A stretch of 64,000 nt of DNA from Ricinus communis (Eukaryota > Streptophyta > Magnoliopsida > Malpighiales > Euphorbiaceae). The notes below the pieces were generated by a model. That model searched no databases, was not told where the DNA came from, and saw only the letters and a list, made by a program, of their open reading frames with translations. The DNA lies in contig NC_063258.1 in the NCBI RefSeq assembly GCF_019578655.1, positions 4,695,283 to 4,759,282 of the forward strand. The letters are read 5' to 3'. Within the stretch, counting starts at the first letter, position 1; every line of letters begins with the position of its first letter. The position numbers and the translations under genes are program-made. Shown piece by piece: positions 12,480 through 28,380 of this stretch.

Positions 12480-13000
12480 AGAAGAATTTTCATTTTGAAA
12501 TTTTCTTTACGGTAACATTTTTTTTTTTCTGAAAGTTTTTGTTTAAATGGTTTTTTTCTTCAAAATCTCGGTAAAAATAATATACTAAAAGTATACCTAC
12601 ATGATATTCAAAGTATATATATATATTTTTTAAAAGTGTTTTATTGCGACTTTAATTTTTATTTTATATTTTTTTTTATTTTTCAGAATTTCGTCATAAA
12701 AAAAATACTAATAATATATCTAAAAGATACCAAAAAAGATATTAAAAGTATACTTATAAAATACCGAAAGAATTTTTTTTAATTTGTAGTATTGTGAATT
12801 CAGTTTTTTATTTTTCAGATCCTTTTACATTTTCATAATTTTGTTAAAAAAAAAATACTAAAAGTATACCTAAAAAATATCAAAAGTATATTTATTTTCA
12901 CTTGTAGTATTATAAATTTACCTTTTAGAATTTCATCTGGAAAATAGATATTAAGAGTATATCTATAAAATACTAATAGAATATGATTTTAACTTATATT
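12480..13000. repeat. Degenerate tandem repeat field
   Basis: A motif resembling 'aatactaaaagtatacct' followed by a 'gatatcaaaagtata'-like segment recurs near 12,583, 12,703, 12,855 and 12,945. The spacing is irregular, roughly 90-150 bp. The copies are diverged and separated by T-rich DNA with 'tttttatttttcag'. It appears to be an old tandem array. Confidence 0.5.
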
Positions 13001-13789
13001 AATGTCAATAAATCAAATGAGATAAGATTTATTGTTTTCATTTTATATCTTTATGTTTGGTATCCATGAATTGAATGATATTATATGTTTTTATAGCAAC
13101 TAATGGGTTTTGATGACTTGAAGATGTATGTTTTAAAAAATATACCATAATATATTAAATATAGTTTAAAATATATAAAAATATAATTAAAATAAAATTT
13201 AAAAAATATTTAATAGTTCCAAAATATATCAATAAAATATCAAAAAAATATTATAATACAGTTTAAAAAAAAACCGTATAAATTTATATATTAATTTCGA
13301 TACTTGAGTTTGTTAACATATGCGTTCATATTTTAATACATAAAATTTTTATTTTGATATTGTATTTATTTGTGATACATAAAATTTAAATTTATATATA
13401 GTTTATTGTTATTTTTATTAATTTAGTAATCAATAAGTTAATTAAACAATGAAACTAATTCTAAGAAATAGCATATTAATTATATTTTCATATTATATTA
13501 ATTAATAGATTTATTTTCTAATTAAATATTTTTAGTATAATTCTTATACTTATTGTACTAAGAGATTCCTAAAATACTAAAAACATTTATTAAGAAAGAT
13601 ATTTTAAAATGTTTTAAATTGTTATTGTAATTATAAAATACTAAAAGTTTAATTAATTTATTTCATATTGTTATTCATAATCAAGATAATAACTATAGTT
13701 ACGCAAATGAATGATTAATAAAAATAATATGAGAGTTAGATGTTAATTGGATTGACATCGATTATGTTAGTTTTTTATGAAGAATATAA

Positions 13790-13829
<40 letters not shown>
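13790..13829. repeat. (AT)n microsatellite
   Basis: An AT dinucleotide run of about 20 units lies just upstream of the tandem repeat at 13.94 kb. Confidence 0.9.
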
Positions 13830-13831
<2 letters not shown>

Positions 13832-13934
13832 TGCTTTCTACAGCGACTTTGTTTAAAGTAATTTTATTTTGTATTAAATATTATTAATTTTTAATTAGTT
13901 TAAATTTTATAAATAGAAATAATTAATATTTTAT

Positions 13935-14530
13935 AATAAATGACAATTCTTTTCATATTTTTTTCATAAATTAAATTAATTTTTCATAAGTGTTATTAAT
14001 TGTGAAAAAATAAGTGATATTACGAAAAATGATTACTTTTGTGAAATTTAATTATTTACGAAAAAATGACAAATTTAGAAAAAATATTAAATCTTTTCAT
14101 AATTGCAAAATATATTTTTAAATTACGAAAATGATAATCTTTTTTTATATTATTTTGTAAATTATACTAATTTTTTGTAAGTGTTACTAGTTGTGAGAAA
14201 ATAATTACTTTTACAAAGCTTAATGATTTATGAAAGAATTGACAAATTTATGAAAAATATTAAATTTTTTATAATCACGAAACATATTACTAAATTTTAA
14301 AATTTGAAAATCATCTTCGTATTTTTTCATAAAATTATATTAATCTTTGTAAGTGAAACTAATTATGAAAAAATAATAACGTTTGTGAAATATTGATTTA
14401 TAAAAAAAATTAGTAAATTTATGAAAAATATTAAAATTTTTCGTAATTGCTAAATTCATTCCTGAATTATAAAAAAGACAATCATATTCATAATTTTTAT
14501 AAATTATACTAATTCTTTTGATATATTTTA
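13935..14530. repeat. Degenerate ~170-190-bp tandem array
   Basis: A block with a 'cataaattaaattaat' anchor, a 'gtgttattaattgtgaaaaa' core and a 'atgaaaaatattaaa' stretch recurs with anchors near 13,965, 14,156, 14,328 and 14,498. That is about three full units and a partial one. Unit length resembles that of plant satellites, but the array is short and diverged. No coding potential. Confidence 0.6.
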
Positions 14531-15450
14531 AGGATGCATGTATTTTTAAGACTACTTTATGTTATTTTAGAAAATTTATTTTAATTACAGATTACTAAAT
14601 TTTTTTAAAAAAAATTATATTAATTAATATTCTTTTATTAATGGATTAAAATAAAGTATAATTATTATAATTTTTTATCTAAAAATTATTGTAAAAAATT
14701 AGTATGGGCACCCGTAGTAGTCGGCTAAGGTGCCAAAACCTAGGATATAAGGCTGGAACTTTGCATGCACGCAGAAAGAGTTTATTGGAAAGAGTGTTTG
14801 AATACGCAAAGACGCGTTTCCTTTCATGCGCAAAAATTCTCTTCAATACAATATAGAATAAATCACACAACGCTCTTTCTGGACAACATTTTGGATTTTT
14901 GTTCTTGTCATAAAGATTCTTTGTCTGGACATCGGATTTGCAGTGTCTGCGACTGAGTTAATATTCCATTTCCCTTCGATTGTTCCTATGTTACTCTGTC
15001 TGTCAGGACCCTTCAACCAAAGTAGGAATGGAAAAAGTCAGAAAGACATTAGCTTTCAGTTTTTAGTTTGTATCAGAATTTGTTCTAAGAATGTCTCGTG
15101 GAGCTCTACAAGGTATGTTTACTGGAAAATGTTTCTTCATTTCAATGATTTATAACTTTAAATTTGGTTTGATATTTTGGTTCCTTGTACGCTAATCAGT
15201 GTCGTGGTTGATCTAATTTGCTGAAATGTTTGATACATTAATTAATCACCGCTTATGAGTTCAGTTAGTAATACAAATTAATCTTCTTCAACTCTTATTT
15301 CTTTCTTTTCTCTAATACATGAATACACACTTCAGTTGACCAATTTTATAATAAGGAGGACGCAATGTACGTATGACTAAATCACCCAATTCAAACAGGG
15401 ATTTGCTTTTGAGGGGTGAGGGCTTGAGTGAGCTGAGTCTTCGCTATTTC

Positions 15451-15680
15451 CATGTTGTGTTTGATGTAGTTATAGTAGGGCCGTTCTTGATTCTTGGATT
15501 TCATATTGATAACATTTTGTATCACTGGTGCTCCCATGAATTGTGAAAGAAGGGTGATTCTCATGAAGTGTTCGAAGTAGTTATAGTAGGGTCATTTCCT
15601 GATCCTTAGATTTCCTATTGATAACATTTTGCATTACTTGGTGCTCCCACAAATTGAAAAAGAAAAAAGAAAGAAAAGGG
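15451..15680. repeat. 111-bp tandem duplication upstream of the kinase gene
   Basis: Two copies of about 111 bp start near 15,451 and 15,562. They share 'gtagttatagtaggg', 'ttgataacattttg' and 'ggtgctccca'. The second copy is followed by an A/G-rich run. The pair lies about 90-320 bp before the kinase start codon, in the promoter or 5' UTR. Confidence 0.75.
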
Positions 15681-15768
15681 TAGTTCTCATGCTTTGTAAA
15701 TGTTTAACTGGATATTTAATTATCCATATACAGTTTTGTTCCCTATTTAATTATTTGTGAGCAATCAA

Positions 15769-17940
<2,172 letters not shown>

Positions 17941-20900
17941 GGTCATGATCCATGATTACACATCTCCTTTCATGGAAAAATGAGAATAGAATTCTGTAAA
18001 AGTAGCATCAAACTTTTTTGGGAAAATTACTTGGAACCTCACATGGGTTTTGTCTTAGAAAACTCTTTTAGCTCTGACATTTTTAAATGGGGTAATTATT
18101 TTTGGCCCCCGGAGGTTTGCCATATTACACTAGTGAGGACATTACTTTTAAAAATTACCCTAAATCATTCCTAGATTTTATTTCCTCATCAGAAATTAGC
18201 CATGCTAAAGAACAATGTTCATCATATTCTAGTTAAATAAAATTTTAATCAAAAGTACAAAATAAAACAATTAAAACATAGTGTTTATGTAGTAGAGAAA
18301 TCTCTCTTATTTTCTTAGAAATTTACTAAAACTCTAAAATTATATGTATGGTAAAAATAACAGTTATATATACATAGCTAAGTTAATTAAGAATATAGTT
18401 TTTCAAGGATAATCATTTAATAAGAGTGATAAAAATAATAAAATGTAAGTAGAAAAGTAAATAGTAACCAATAAATTCCACATAAGTAACAAGCCTCCAA
18501 ATCTACTAAAATTCATTTGTTGTTTACTATAATAATTATTTTTTTACACCAACATCTGTTGCATGTAAATATTAACTATTTGATTTATTATTAAATAAAA
18601 TTATAAATTATAAATATTTTTAAATTTAATATCATAAATCTTTTTAGTATTAACTAGTTTTTCTTGCGTGCTATGCGCATGAATATTAATAGTTGGACTC
18701 GTTATTGCCCATATAATTAAAAAGTAATGACTACTAAATTTAGAACAAAAATAAATATTTTTAGTGTAATAAATTAACATAACATTGAAAATAAACATTT
18801 ACTTAAATTTTAGTTTACTTTTATAATCATTGTTTGAATCTTGTTGCAATTTATATCCAATTCTAATTATTAATCCACCTAATTATATATCTAATAGTTT
18901 AATCAAATTATCAAATTTAAGTAAAAATATAAAATAAATACTTATATTATATTAAAATAAATATAGCATGTGCTTGTCATTTGTAACAATACTCAGATGT
19001 TCATATTAGGATCTGATAACAGTTTGAGGTTACCATTTGACACTATCCAAATTCAAGAAGTTAACAACATTAATTCTTTCAAATTTTTTAGTAATGACAT
19101 TGCCATTTGATTTGATGTTGTCAACAAAAACACAAAATAGAGCAGCTTCCTGCTTTCTATCACAAATTACTATGTTTACTTGTGTTGTTCATGAAAGGAA
19201 CTGATGCTTTCCATCTGGCTGCCTTGGCCGGTGAGGGCTCACATCCCTGGTTTCTCACATACTTCCTTCATCCCTATACCAATCCAATGCTTCAGAAGCC
19301 ACAGTAACACTTTAACCTTCTCTTCCTGGAAGAATAATTATCACATGGATACACTCCTGACGCATATTATACCACTTTTAATATAACATAATTATCTAAT
19401 GTCTTTGGATCATTAGGGTATAGAATTTGTCCATGATTTCTTGAAGCATGATGTGTTGGATCACAAATAAATTTGCAATTGTGTCTATAACAAAAACCAT
19501 ATAAATTAGTATATTTTAGCATCGACTGAATTAATTAAAATGTCGGCACACGACTAAGCTCGGTTTTTTCAGAATACTTACGTATTCTTTTGTTCTAGAT
19601 ATTTTATGATTTTCTCTATATTATAATTTTTAAAATGGATAAATATATAATTCTTCTAGCACAAGCATCTGCCACACAAATTATGTTCCAGGATTTGGTC
19701 AATTTACAATTCTTATTAAAGACATTACAATAAACTCATTGAATTTAAATTTATGGCTTAGCAGCACTTTAATATTACCTTTTGGTTCTAACAATGTACC
19801 CATATTAACTATTGACCCAAATCACTTCATCCTAGTGGTGATTCCCACGCTAATTAATTCATAGGGTTGAGTTCAAGGATGCATCTGCCAAAGGTGTTCA
19901 AATATGCCTACTGGTGAATCAGATGCTCTTCCATTCCCGGCACCAAGCCAAGACTGATTAGCTCGAGTAAAGTGCCCCAAGGGCAAGAAGAGACGAAGAA
20001 GGTGGGATCTTTTCCTTTAGCTTGGCAGTAGGAATTGTTTATGTCTAAAGGCCTAACCGCAATATTATAATATCATACATGCCAATTACTGTAAGAGAAA
20101 GAGTCAGTTGATGATAGCTCCATAACGATCAAATTATATATCAAAATAGATTGGACAAAATATCGGTAAGATGAATAATAAAATCGTGATTTTTATATAT
20201 GAGAAAAGGGTATTTATATTTGATCGCCAGTAGTGATGACTCAATGAGAGAGATTTTCTTTTTCTTTAGAATATAAGTCAGCTTAACAATTCTATTACAA
20301 CTATCTAGTAACTAGGTAATCATGGCTAACATAGAAATCTTTCTTTTAGGATTTCACTTTCCAATTTTTAAAATTTACAAACTATTTCTATGCTGATTAT
20401 TTAGTTATAAATAAAAGAAAAGTAAATTCTAATATGCATGATAAAATGAAAGAAACTTAACATGTATTTAGATTTATTTATTAACTTTAATGGCACTAAT
20501 CAAAATTTAATATTTATTACATATAATTCTTATTGTTATTTACAAGAAAGGAAAAAAAAAAAAACATGTATCACCTGCTTAATAAGGAATTTTGACATTT
20601 AAAAACATTTACAATTTATTATGATATTTTAGCACTTAGAATTTTTTTTAATTTTTAGAGAAAATCACATGAAATAGTGACTTTTTTGAAATAATATTAT
20701 TTATACAGTAAGAACTTTTTTTTTTCAAATATACACAATCCACATTTTCAAAAATACTGTAAACTTTAATTTTTTTTACGAGATTGTATACAAGGAAGCA
20801 TTTATTCTTTTTTTTTTTTTGTAACTCTTCTTCGTTATGATCTTATTCCATTAATTCTCTCTTATTTTTTTCCTTTCTTCACAAGAGAATCATCGACACT

Positions 20901-22363
20901 TTTAAACAGTAATTAGCGATGTTATAGTAATCGCCAACACTGTTACTTCAACGGTGCTTGTTCCTTCCTTAACTACTTCTCCTTCGACAAAGATAACTTC
21001 TCTCCCTCTCATGTCATGGATTCTCTCAAGAATTTTAATTTTTATTATCTATTTATTTTTCTTCTTTTTTTGTATGATTTTCAGGCAGGCATTGAGGCGT
21101 TTCTATCCAAAAAATTTAGTTGTATGATTCTTTAACTATGATTTGTTGGAATTGATTATTCAAACTTTATATAGTTTTATTGTTGAATAAAATGTAAATA
21201 TAGGTATTGATAAGTATAATAATATGTGTCTTAAAGGTGAATAAAATGGTAACTTATGTCTTCAAATTTTATTATCTTTTACCTATTTGTTAATATGCTT
21301 GAACCATAAATTATATTTTCTAATGGAAAGAGAATATCAGTTAGCTCCTTAGTAGATTTAATAGTGGGGTAACAATAACCTTCAATGTAAATGAGTTTAT
21401 ATAGGTTTTAGAAATGGATGGACTTGTATATAGATGTATTTGTATGGATGAGTTTATGTGATCTACCATTTTAACATTAAAATGTATAGAGAAATAGATG
21501 ATTGCAACTGATATTTGAACACGCATCTAAAGTGTTTGATGAATTTTTAAACAATTTGTATGTGTTGATGGGTTTGATGTTATATTCAAAAAAGTATGCA
21601 TACACTATATATATATACGAACAAATACCGAAATATGTATATAGTAACTTCTTTTTTATACAATTTCAGAAAGAAAATTATTTTATTTGTAACTTTATTA
21701 TTTTGAAATGTTAAAAACTTTTATATATTATGGTCTAGACATTGTTGTTTCCTTTTTATTTTTATATTTAGAAATATATAATAAACAAGGAGAATGAGAA
21801 AAATGTATTTATAGGACGAGCAAAGGAATAATATGTAGGTTATTATAAAACTAGCAAAAAAATGAGAGATGACATGGAGCATTAATTCAAGACTTGCTAG
21901 CTAGTTATTCAATTTAATTCGATTTCTTTTTCTTGCAATGGTGTTATCCATGTATGGACAAGCAATAATATAATAATTTGAGTTGGCTAATGAATTGTAT
22001 TAAATGAGATTACGTTGATGTTTGATAATATGCTTGTTCTAAGAAATTAGCAACACTTTTTAAATAGTGACTAAACTTACATGTAAGCATATACAAATAA
22101 ATCTAAAAACAGATTAAGATACCATTTATATATTATATATATCGTAAATATATATGAAATATATACCAACATCTATAATTTTTTTATGTTCTTATAAAGA
22201 TATAAATATAGCAAATGCATTATATATAAGAAACATATATTAAAATAAATTGTATCTGTTCTATTATATTAAATGACTGATATTAATATCCCTTGCTATT
22301 AGAAAATAAATTTCATAATAAAATATGTTAAATAAATCAAAAATTTGATTAAAAATTATTTTC
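17941..22363. other. Non-genic stretch downstream of the kinase gene
   Basis: The first few hundred bases are presumably 3' UTR. The rest is AT-rich DNA without recognisable genes. Less AT-rich islands at 19.2-19.35 kb and 19.85-20.04 kb look like old coding relics but match no family I can name. Confidence 0.5.
18653..18690 (-). other. Helitron-type 3' terminus (candidate)
   Basis: On the minus strand a small GC-rich hairpin ('tgcgcatagcacgca') is followed by 'agaaaaactagt'. That is the layout of plant Helitron 3' ends: hairpin, short spacer, then CTAGT. A similar but decayed sequence occurs near 4,690-4,720. The matching 5' TC end was not identified. Confidence 0.4.
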
Positions 22364-22439
22364 AATTGTAGCCGAGAGCTGCTCATTCTAATGATTCTCA
22401 TAATTGTAGCCGAGAGCTGCTTATTCTAATGATTCTCAT
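22364..22439. repeat. 38-bp tandem duplication
   Basis: Two adjacent 38-bp copies, both beginning 'aattgtagccgagagctgct', lie at 22,364-22,401 and 22,402-22,439 and differ at one base. They border the intergenic segment of the caulimovirid-like remnant. Confidence 0.95.
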
Positions 22440-22998
22440 ACTGTAAACTCAAAGCAAGATAAATCCTCAAGCTAAGACCGTATAGAGGCACCTTTGCCAT
22501 GGGAGAGGTCTTTGTGCTCTTTTGGATTCTTTTAGCCGAGTTAGTCCTTTTGAATCATAAAAGAACAGATCGTGCAAGCAAATAGCTCATAATCAATGGA
22601 TCGACAAGAAGAGATGAAGAATTTAGAAAGCCATGAGAAGAATATTATATTGATAGATGAAAGAAAAACTTGCTTACTTCCATTACTCTCGATTTCTCTT
22701 TATATAGAGGAGCCTAAATACAATAAGACAGAAAAGATAATACGAGAATCTTATCTTTTACACATGTCTTCCTAAGAAGAAAAGATGAGATTTTTCACTT
22801 ACAAAAGAATAAGTCCTATCATCTTTCTAAAAAGACAGAAAATAATACACTTACATAGAGATATCACATACAGAAATGCAGAAAATAATACACCTAATAG
22901 GACGAAAAAGATAAGATTGGAATCTTGTCCTTTTACACCTTACATTTTAAATTATAGAGGAGAGAGAGCATCCTTATTGCCGGCAAAAGGATGAGACA
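22440..22998 (-). promoter_or_regulatory. Promoter-like intergenic segment of the caulimovirid-like remnant
   Basis: On the minus strand, downstream of the polymerase remnant, lies 'cctctatataaag' (22,698-22,710), a strong TATA box in a setting resembling caulimovirid full-length-RNA promoters. Upstream of it on that strand, related segments with 'atcttatcttttacac' and 'atcttgtccttttacac' recur about 180 bp apart, as duplicated upstream elements would. Position after the polymerase frame, with no integrase between, fits a pararetrovirus intergenic region. An LTR with its own TATA box is the main alternative. Activity is not shown. Confidence 0.5.
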
Positions 22999-24722
22999 TC
23001 ACGGACCACTATCATCATCCATGGGCTGAGAATCTTGCATAATGGCATCTTTTTGTTCAGTGGTCAGACTTGGATCATCAAGTGGAGTCGGCAGTATAGG
23101 TAAAGTGGATTGTTCAATTATGGAGTGTTCAGTCCATAGATGTCCATTGTAAGTGCAGACCAGTGGTGTAGTAACATTTGTCCTTCCTAAATCATTTTTT
23201 AGTTGTAGAGTGAGCTTCAAATCCCTTGTTATTAGCGGAGAAGCAAGATGTAAGGGCATTTCAATTGTTCTCCAATAATGACAGATGTTTTGGGTGGCAT
23301 AGGTGTCTTCTGAGAGCTTAAAGTAAGGCCTGTGAAGAATATAAATGGCATGATATCCTGAAGCCTTAAAGTCATTATCTGTGAACAATTTGTTTTCATA
23401 AATGATTTTGAGGAGATCATTTTTCCATTGGTAAGGGGTTTTGAACCAAGTGAGATATTTCCATGGATATGTTCATGCATTTGTATCAATATTGAAGAAG
23501 TATAGGAGGTCCATGACTGGTACTTCTATAACATGATAACAAACTGTGGAAAGACACCATAGAAACCACAATTCACTTTCAATTTGTGGATGGATAGAAG
23601 AAAGGTGATAGATTAAGCACCAAGGGTAATCTGGATAAAAGAAATTGGGTTGGATGGGTAGTGAAAAAGTCTGTTAGATTGTTGCCAAATAACGAAACAT
23701 TATATTTTTGGCAAAATTGTTGACCTGTTTAGTTGTGAGATTTGTGGGAATGTCTGATGGTGAGGGAAGTTGCAGAGGGATTTTTGAGGATGAAGAGGCC
23801 ATGAAGATTATCAGAAGATTAACTGTTGAAGTGAGGAGGACAATATGTTGGTGTTTTGGTTGTGGCTTTGACAGTCTGGATAAGAAATCTGGGATGAAGT
23901 TTTTTGTTCCTTTTATATGCTGAACTTCAAAATCATACCTGCTAAACCATGATTTTAATCTCAATAATTGATGTTCTGGTAAGGTCTTTTGGTTGGACTC
24001 AAGGATTTTTTGAAATGAAGAGTTATCCATTCAAACCAAGAAGTGTTGACCAATCAGGAAAAACTCAAACTTTTTTATCCCGCATTTGACTGCCAGAATC
24101 TCTTTATATGTTGAATGGTAATGCCTTTCAGATGGAGAAAATTGTTTTGATGCATAACCACACAGTTGTTCCTTGTTATTGAGATTTTCAAGAAAAATTT
24201 TCCCCCATGCATGATCGGATGCGTCAGTCTGTAGGATAAGATGTCCTATAGACGAAATGGTAAGGGGTGGAGGATTGTGAGCTAATTCTTTTAGTCTCTT
24301 GACAGCTGTTGTCTGTTCTGTTCCCCAAGAGGGAGGGTCCTTTTTGAGCATTTTGGAAAGATGACATGTGTAACTGGATAGGTGTGGTATGGCTTCCCTG
24401 ACATAATTGAGTATCCCAAGAAATTGTTGAATTTGAAAATAATCAAGCTCTTTTATCAAGTGTGGACCATACGTGTATTGACCGTCTTTAAAATGCATGC
24501 CAAGGAACTCTATCTCTTCCTGACCAATAATACTATTTTTCTCTGAAAGCATGATTCCATACTTTTGGATGATAGTAAAGAATTGTTTCAGGAATTGATG
24601 ATGTTCCTCAGCTGTCTCTGAGAATAAGAAAATGTCATCAATGTAGATAAGGGAGGAGTAGAGAATAGGCCCAACGATAATGATATTTGCCTCAAACTTT
24701 AGGGATGACGAAAGTAATTTAG
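22999..24722 (-). pseudogene. Endogenous caulimovirid-like reverse transcriptase/RNase H remnant
   Basis: The minus strand carries part of a polymerase. It starts abruptly at about 24,722 inside the reverse transcriptase, just before the YIDD catalytic motif (about 24,640). It continues through the connection region into RNase H, with the TDASDHAWGK and YHSTYKEILAV motifs, and a C-terminal DFLSR segment near 23,870. An in-frame TGA breaks the frame at about 24,031, a TAA at about 23,674, and a frame change follows near 23,490. A further frame to about 22,999 has no motif I recognise. No integrase follows RNase H, which favours a plant pararetrovirus over a Ty3/gypsy element, although a truncated gypsy copy is possible. 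Protease, coat and movement regions are absent; the copy is defective. Confidence 0.65.
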
Positions 24723-26697
24723 CCTATGAAATAGATACTAAAATGTACATATAGATACTATAGATTCAATTATAATAAAATTATCTTTGAACAACATTAT
24801 CACATGGATGATAGAGATTTATGGTTTGAACATGAACTGTTAACTAAGAAACACATATATGGACACAAGACACGATATGATAAGATAAAGAGACGTTGGC
24901 ATAACTACTTTTAAAAATTTAGAACACGATATTAGAGAAATATACTAATTAGAATATAATTAATCATATTTAGATAATATAATACGTTATAATTATATTA
25001 CATATTATTATTATTATTATTATAGATAAATAAATTAACAAAATGATGGACTGTATGATTCTACCAGTAATTAAAAGAAATAATTTGAGTTAAAAAAAAT
25101 ATCTGGATAAATTAGTGTTAATTTAGTGGAACACAAAAAATTTAAATACTTTAATGAATGCATGTGGTCATGTTTTGCATGAATTGGTTAAGGGTATGAG
25201 CTAATTATGTCTATTTGAAAAAGTGCACTCTATAATTAATGAAAAGAAAGAAGGTACTTAGAATTTTAAAAGATAATAATATTGTATCATATAAAAGATA
25301 TTTTTTGTCATTTTTTAATTATTTTTAAAATTTTCCCTATTTTTACACTTATTTATGACAGTAGTATATATGGTATGCCAAAAAAATTTAAAAATAAAAG
25401 AAGAAGTAATATTATTTTATATTGCTAAAAGAATAATTTCAATCTTTTTCTTAATTGATTTTTGTAAATGATGATAGAAATAGATAGTAATTTGTATGAA
25501 ACAAAATAGAATATAATAAGTTCAAAAACTTAACTAAAATTTGTTAATGATTAAATTCTTTAATTGTGTTGATTAAAGCTAAAACTTAAAATGAGAAACA
25601 TTTTAATTAAGGAACATAAAAAAATTAAGAGATTTCATAATAATTGACCCTATTATAACATCATATACAAACAAGACAAAAAGTTTAAACAATAATTTAA
25701 ATATTAATTTTTAAATAAATTGCCATGTCAGTTTTTATTTTTAAATTATTTTATTATTATATAAACAATAATAGATCCAATTATAAACATTTACATGTGA
25801 CGCAGGTGAGTAAAAAAACTAGTATAACGAAAATAATAAGTTTCTTTGTCCAGTAGCTGCATCTGTTTTGGTATGCCTTGAATAAGGACTAAAACAAAAT
25901 ACTATTCATAAAAGAGTACTATTTAAAATATTTTGTATGTTTCAATAATATACTATTTGAGATAAAGAAGACACTCGACCAGTTTTCTTTGGCTCAGTGG
26001 TTTGTTCACTTAGACTCATTCTCAAACCTTACACCCAAAGGTGATGTCGCAGCTTCACTAGTTGCTACATCACCACCAACAAATCCATCCATCTAAATCA
26101 GAAAGGTTTTCTAACTAAATATTGGTCTAGTTCACAGCTAATTCGATTCAACCGGCCAATCTTGTCCGAGTCTAAAACCCCTGGTTAAATCTCATTAGAT
26201 TAAATTTCTACGAGCAAGTTAGATCTCCTCTATGAAGCACGTAAAATGGGCGAAGTCCTGTCATTTGTAAAGATGATGCAAAGCATGTCATTGTGATTGA
26301 TTGATTGAATGATCATCCAAGACAAAGGTGCATGAGCATATTTGCTTTCTATCCATATGATCAAAGTTTCAAGATGATTATGAATAATTTGCTACCCTTT
26401 CAATGCTTCAATTTATAATCCATAATCAGTTCAATGCAATCTGGAGGGTTAGGAGATGAAAAGAAAAAAGAAAAAGGAGCTGTACTACTCTGCTAATAAA
26501 ACCAATGAAGTGAATCAAAGATTGTAATAACTTTCTCATGATATGACCAGACCGAAACCTTAATACGTATCCTAACAATAACATTGTAAAATTAAAACTT
26601 AATACCCTATTGTCCATCTGAAGAAATTGTTCACATTAACCTGCATTGGGTTTTCACCGACTATTCCGGTGATGAACCGTGATCATAAAGTACTTGA
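24723..26697. other. AT-rich non-genic stretch
   Basis: No gene is seen. A short (ATT)n tract lies near 25,005-25,023. 'aaaaaaactagt' at 25,811-25,823 resembles a Helitron terminus but lacks a clear hairpin. The part near 26.4-26.69 kb is probably the 3' UTR of the glutaredoxin gene. Confidence 0.5.
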
Positions 26698-27916
<1,219 letters not shown>

Positions 27917-28380
27917 TGAATACATACAGTCTGCAACAGTATTATGAATGAGAATTGATGTGTTTGGCAATGGAATGCAAGCCTTAAGGTCAGTTTGATG
28001 ATGTTCTCGTTGGGTTTTTTATTTTTTATTTTTAGTGTTAAACTTTCTATCAGTTGTTACCATTGTTTGTATTCTTTTTTTAGAAATTGTAAAATTTATT
28101 TGAGACTTTCTTCAACATCTGCTCATTGCTGCAAATAGAGATATACCCCCAACTTGTTGATTTGAGATGGGTTTATTTATTATCCAGCTCGACCCAATTA
28201 AAATTATTAAAATTATTTGAATAAAATTGAATTTTTATTTTTTATATTTATAATTTAAATCTTTTTAGTATTTATTTTTATAACGAGTATAAAAATTTAA
28301 TAAATATAAATTTATAATTTATTTTATATTTTAATTTATTATAAAGTAAACTTTATTGTAGAACTATCGTATATTTTATA

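Noticed and set aside
19204..20040. Two less AT-rich islands that might be coding relics.
   Set aside because: No frame gives a motif I can recognise on either strand, so no feature is called.
22999..24722. Interpretation of the polymerase remnant as an intact or active viral genome.
   Set aside because: It lacks most regions, is truncated inside the reverse transcriptase and carries stops and frame changes.
25985..26110. Possible SINE with 'ttggctcagtggttt' resembling a tRNA A box.
   Set aside because: The B-box-like segment is poor, and no tail or flanking duplication is visible.
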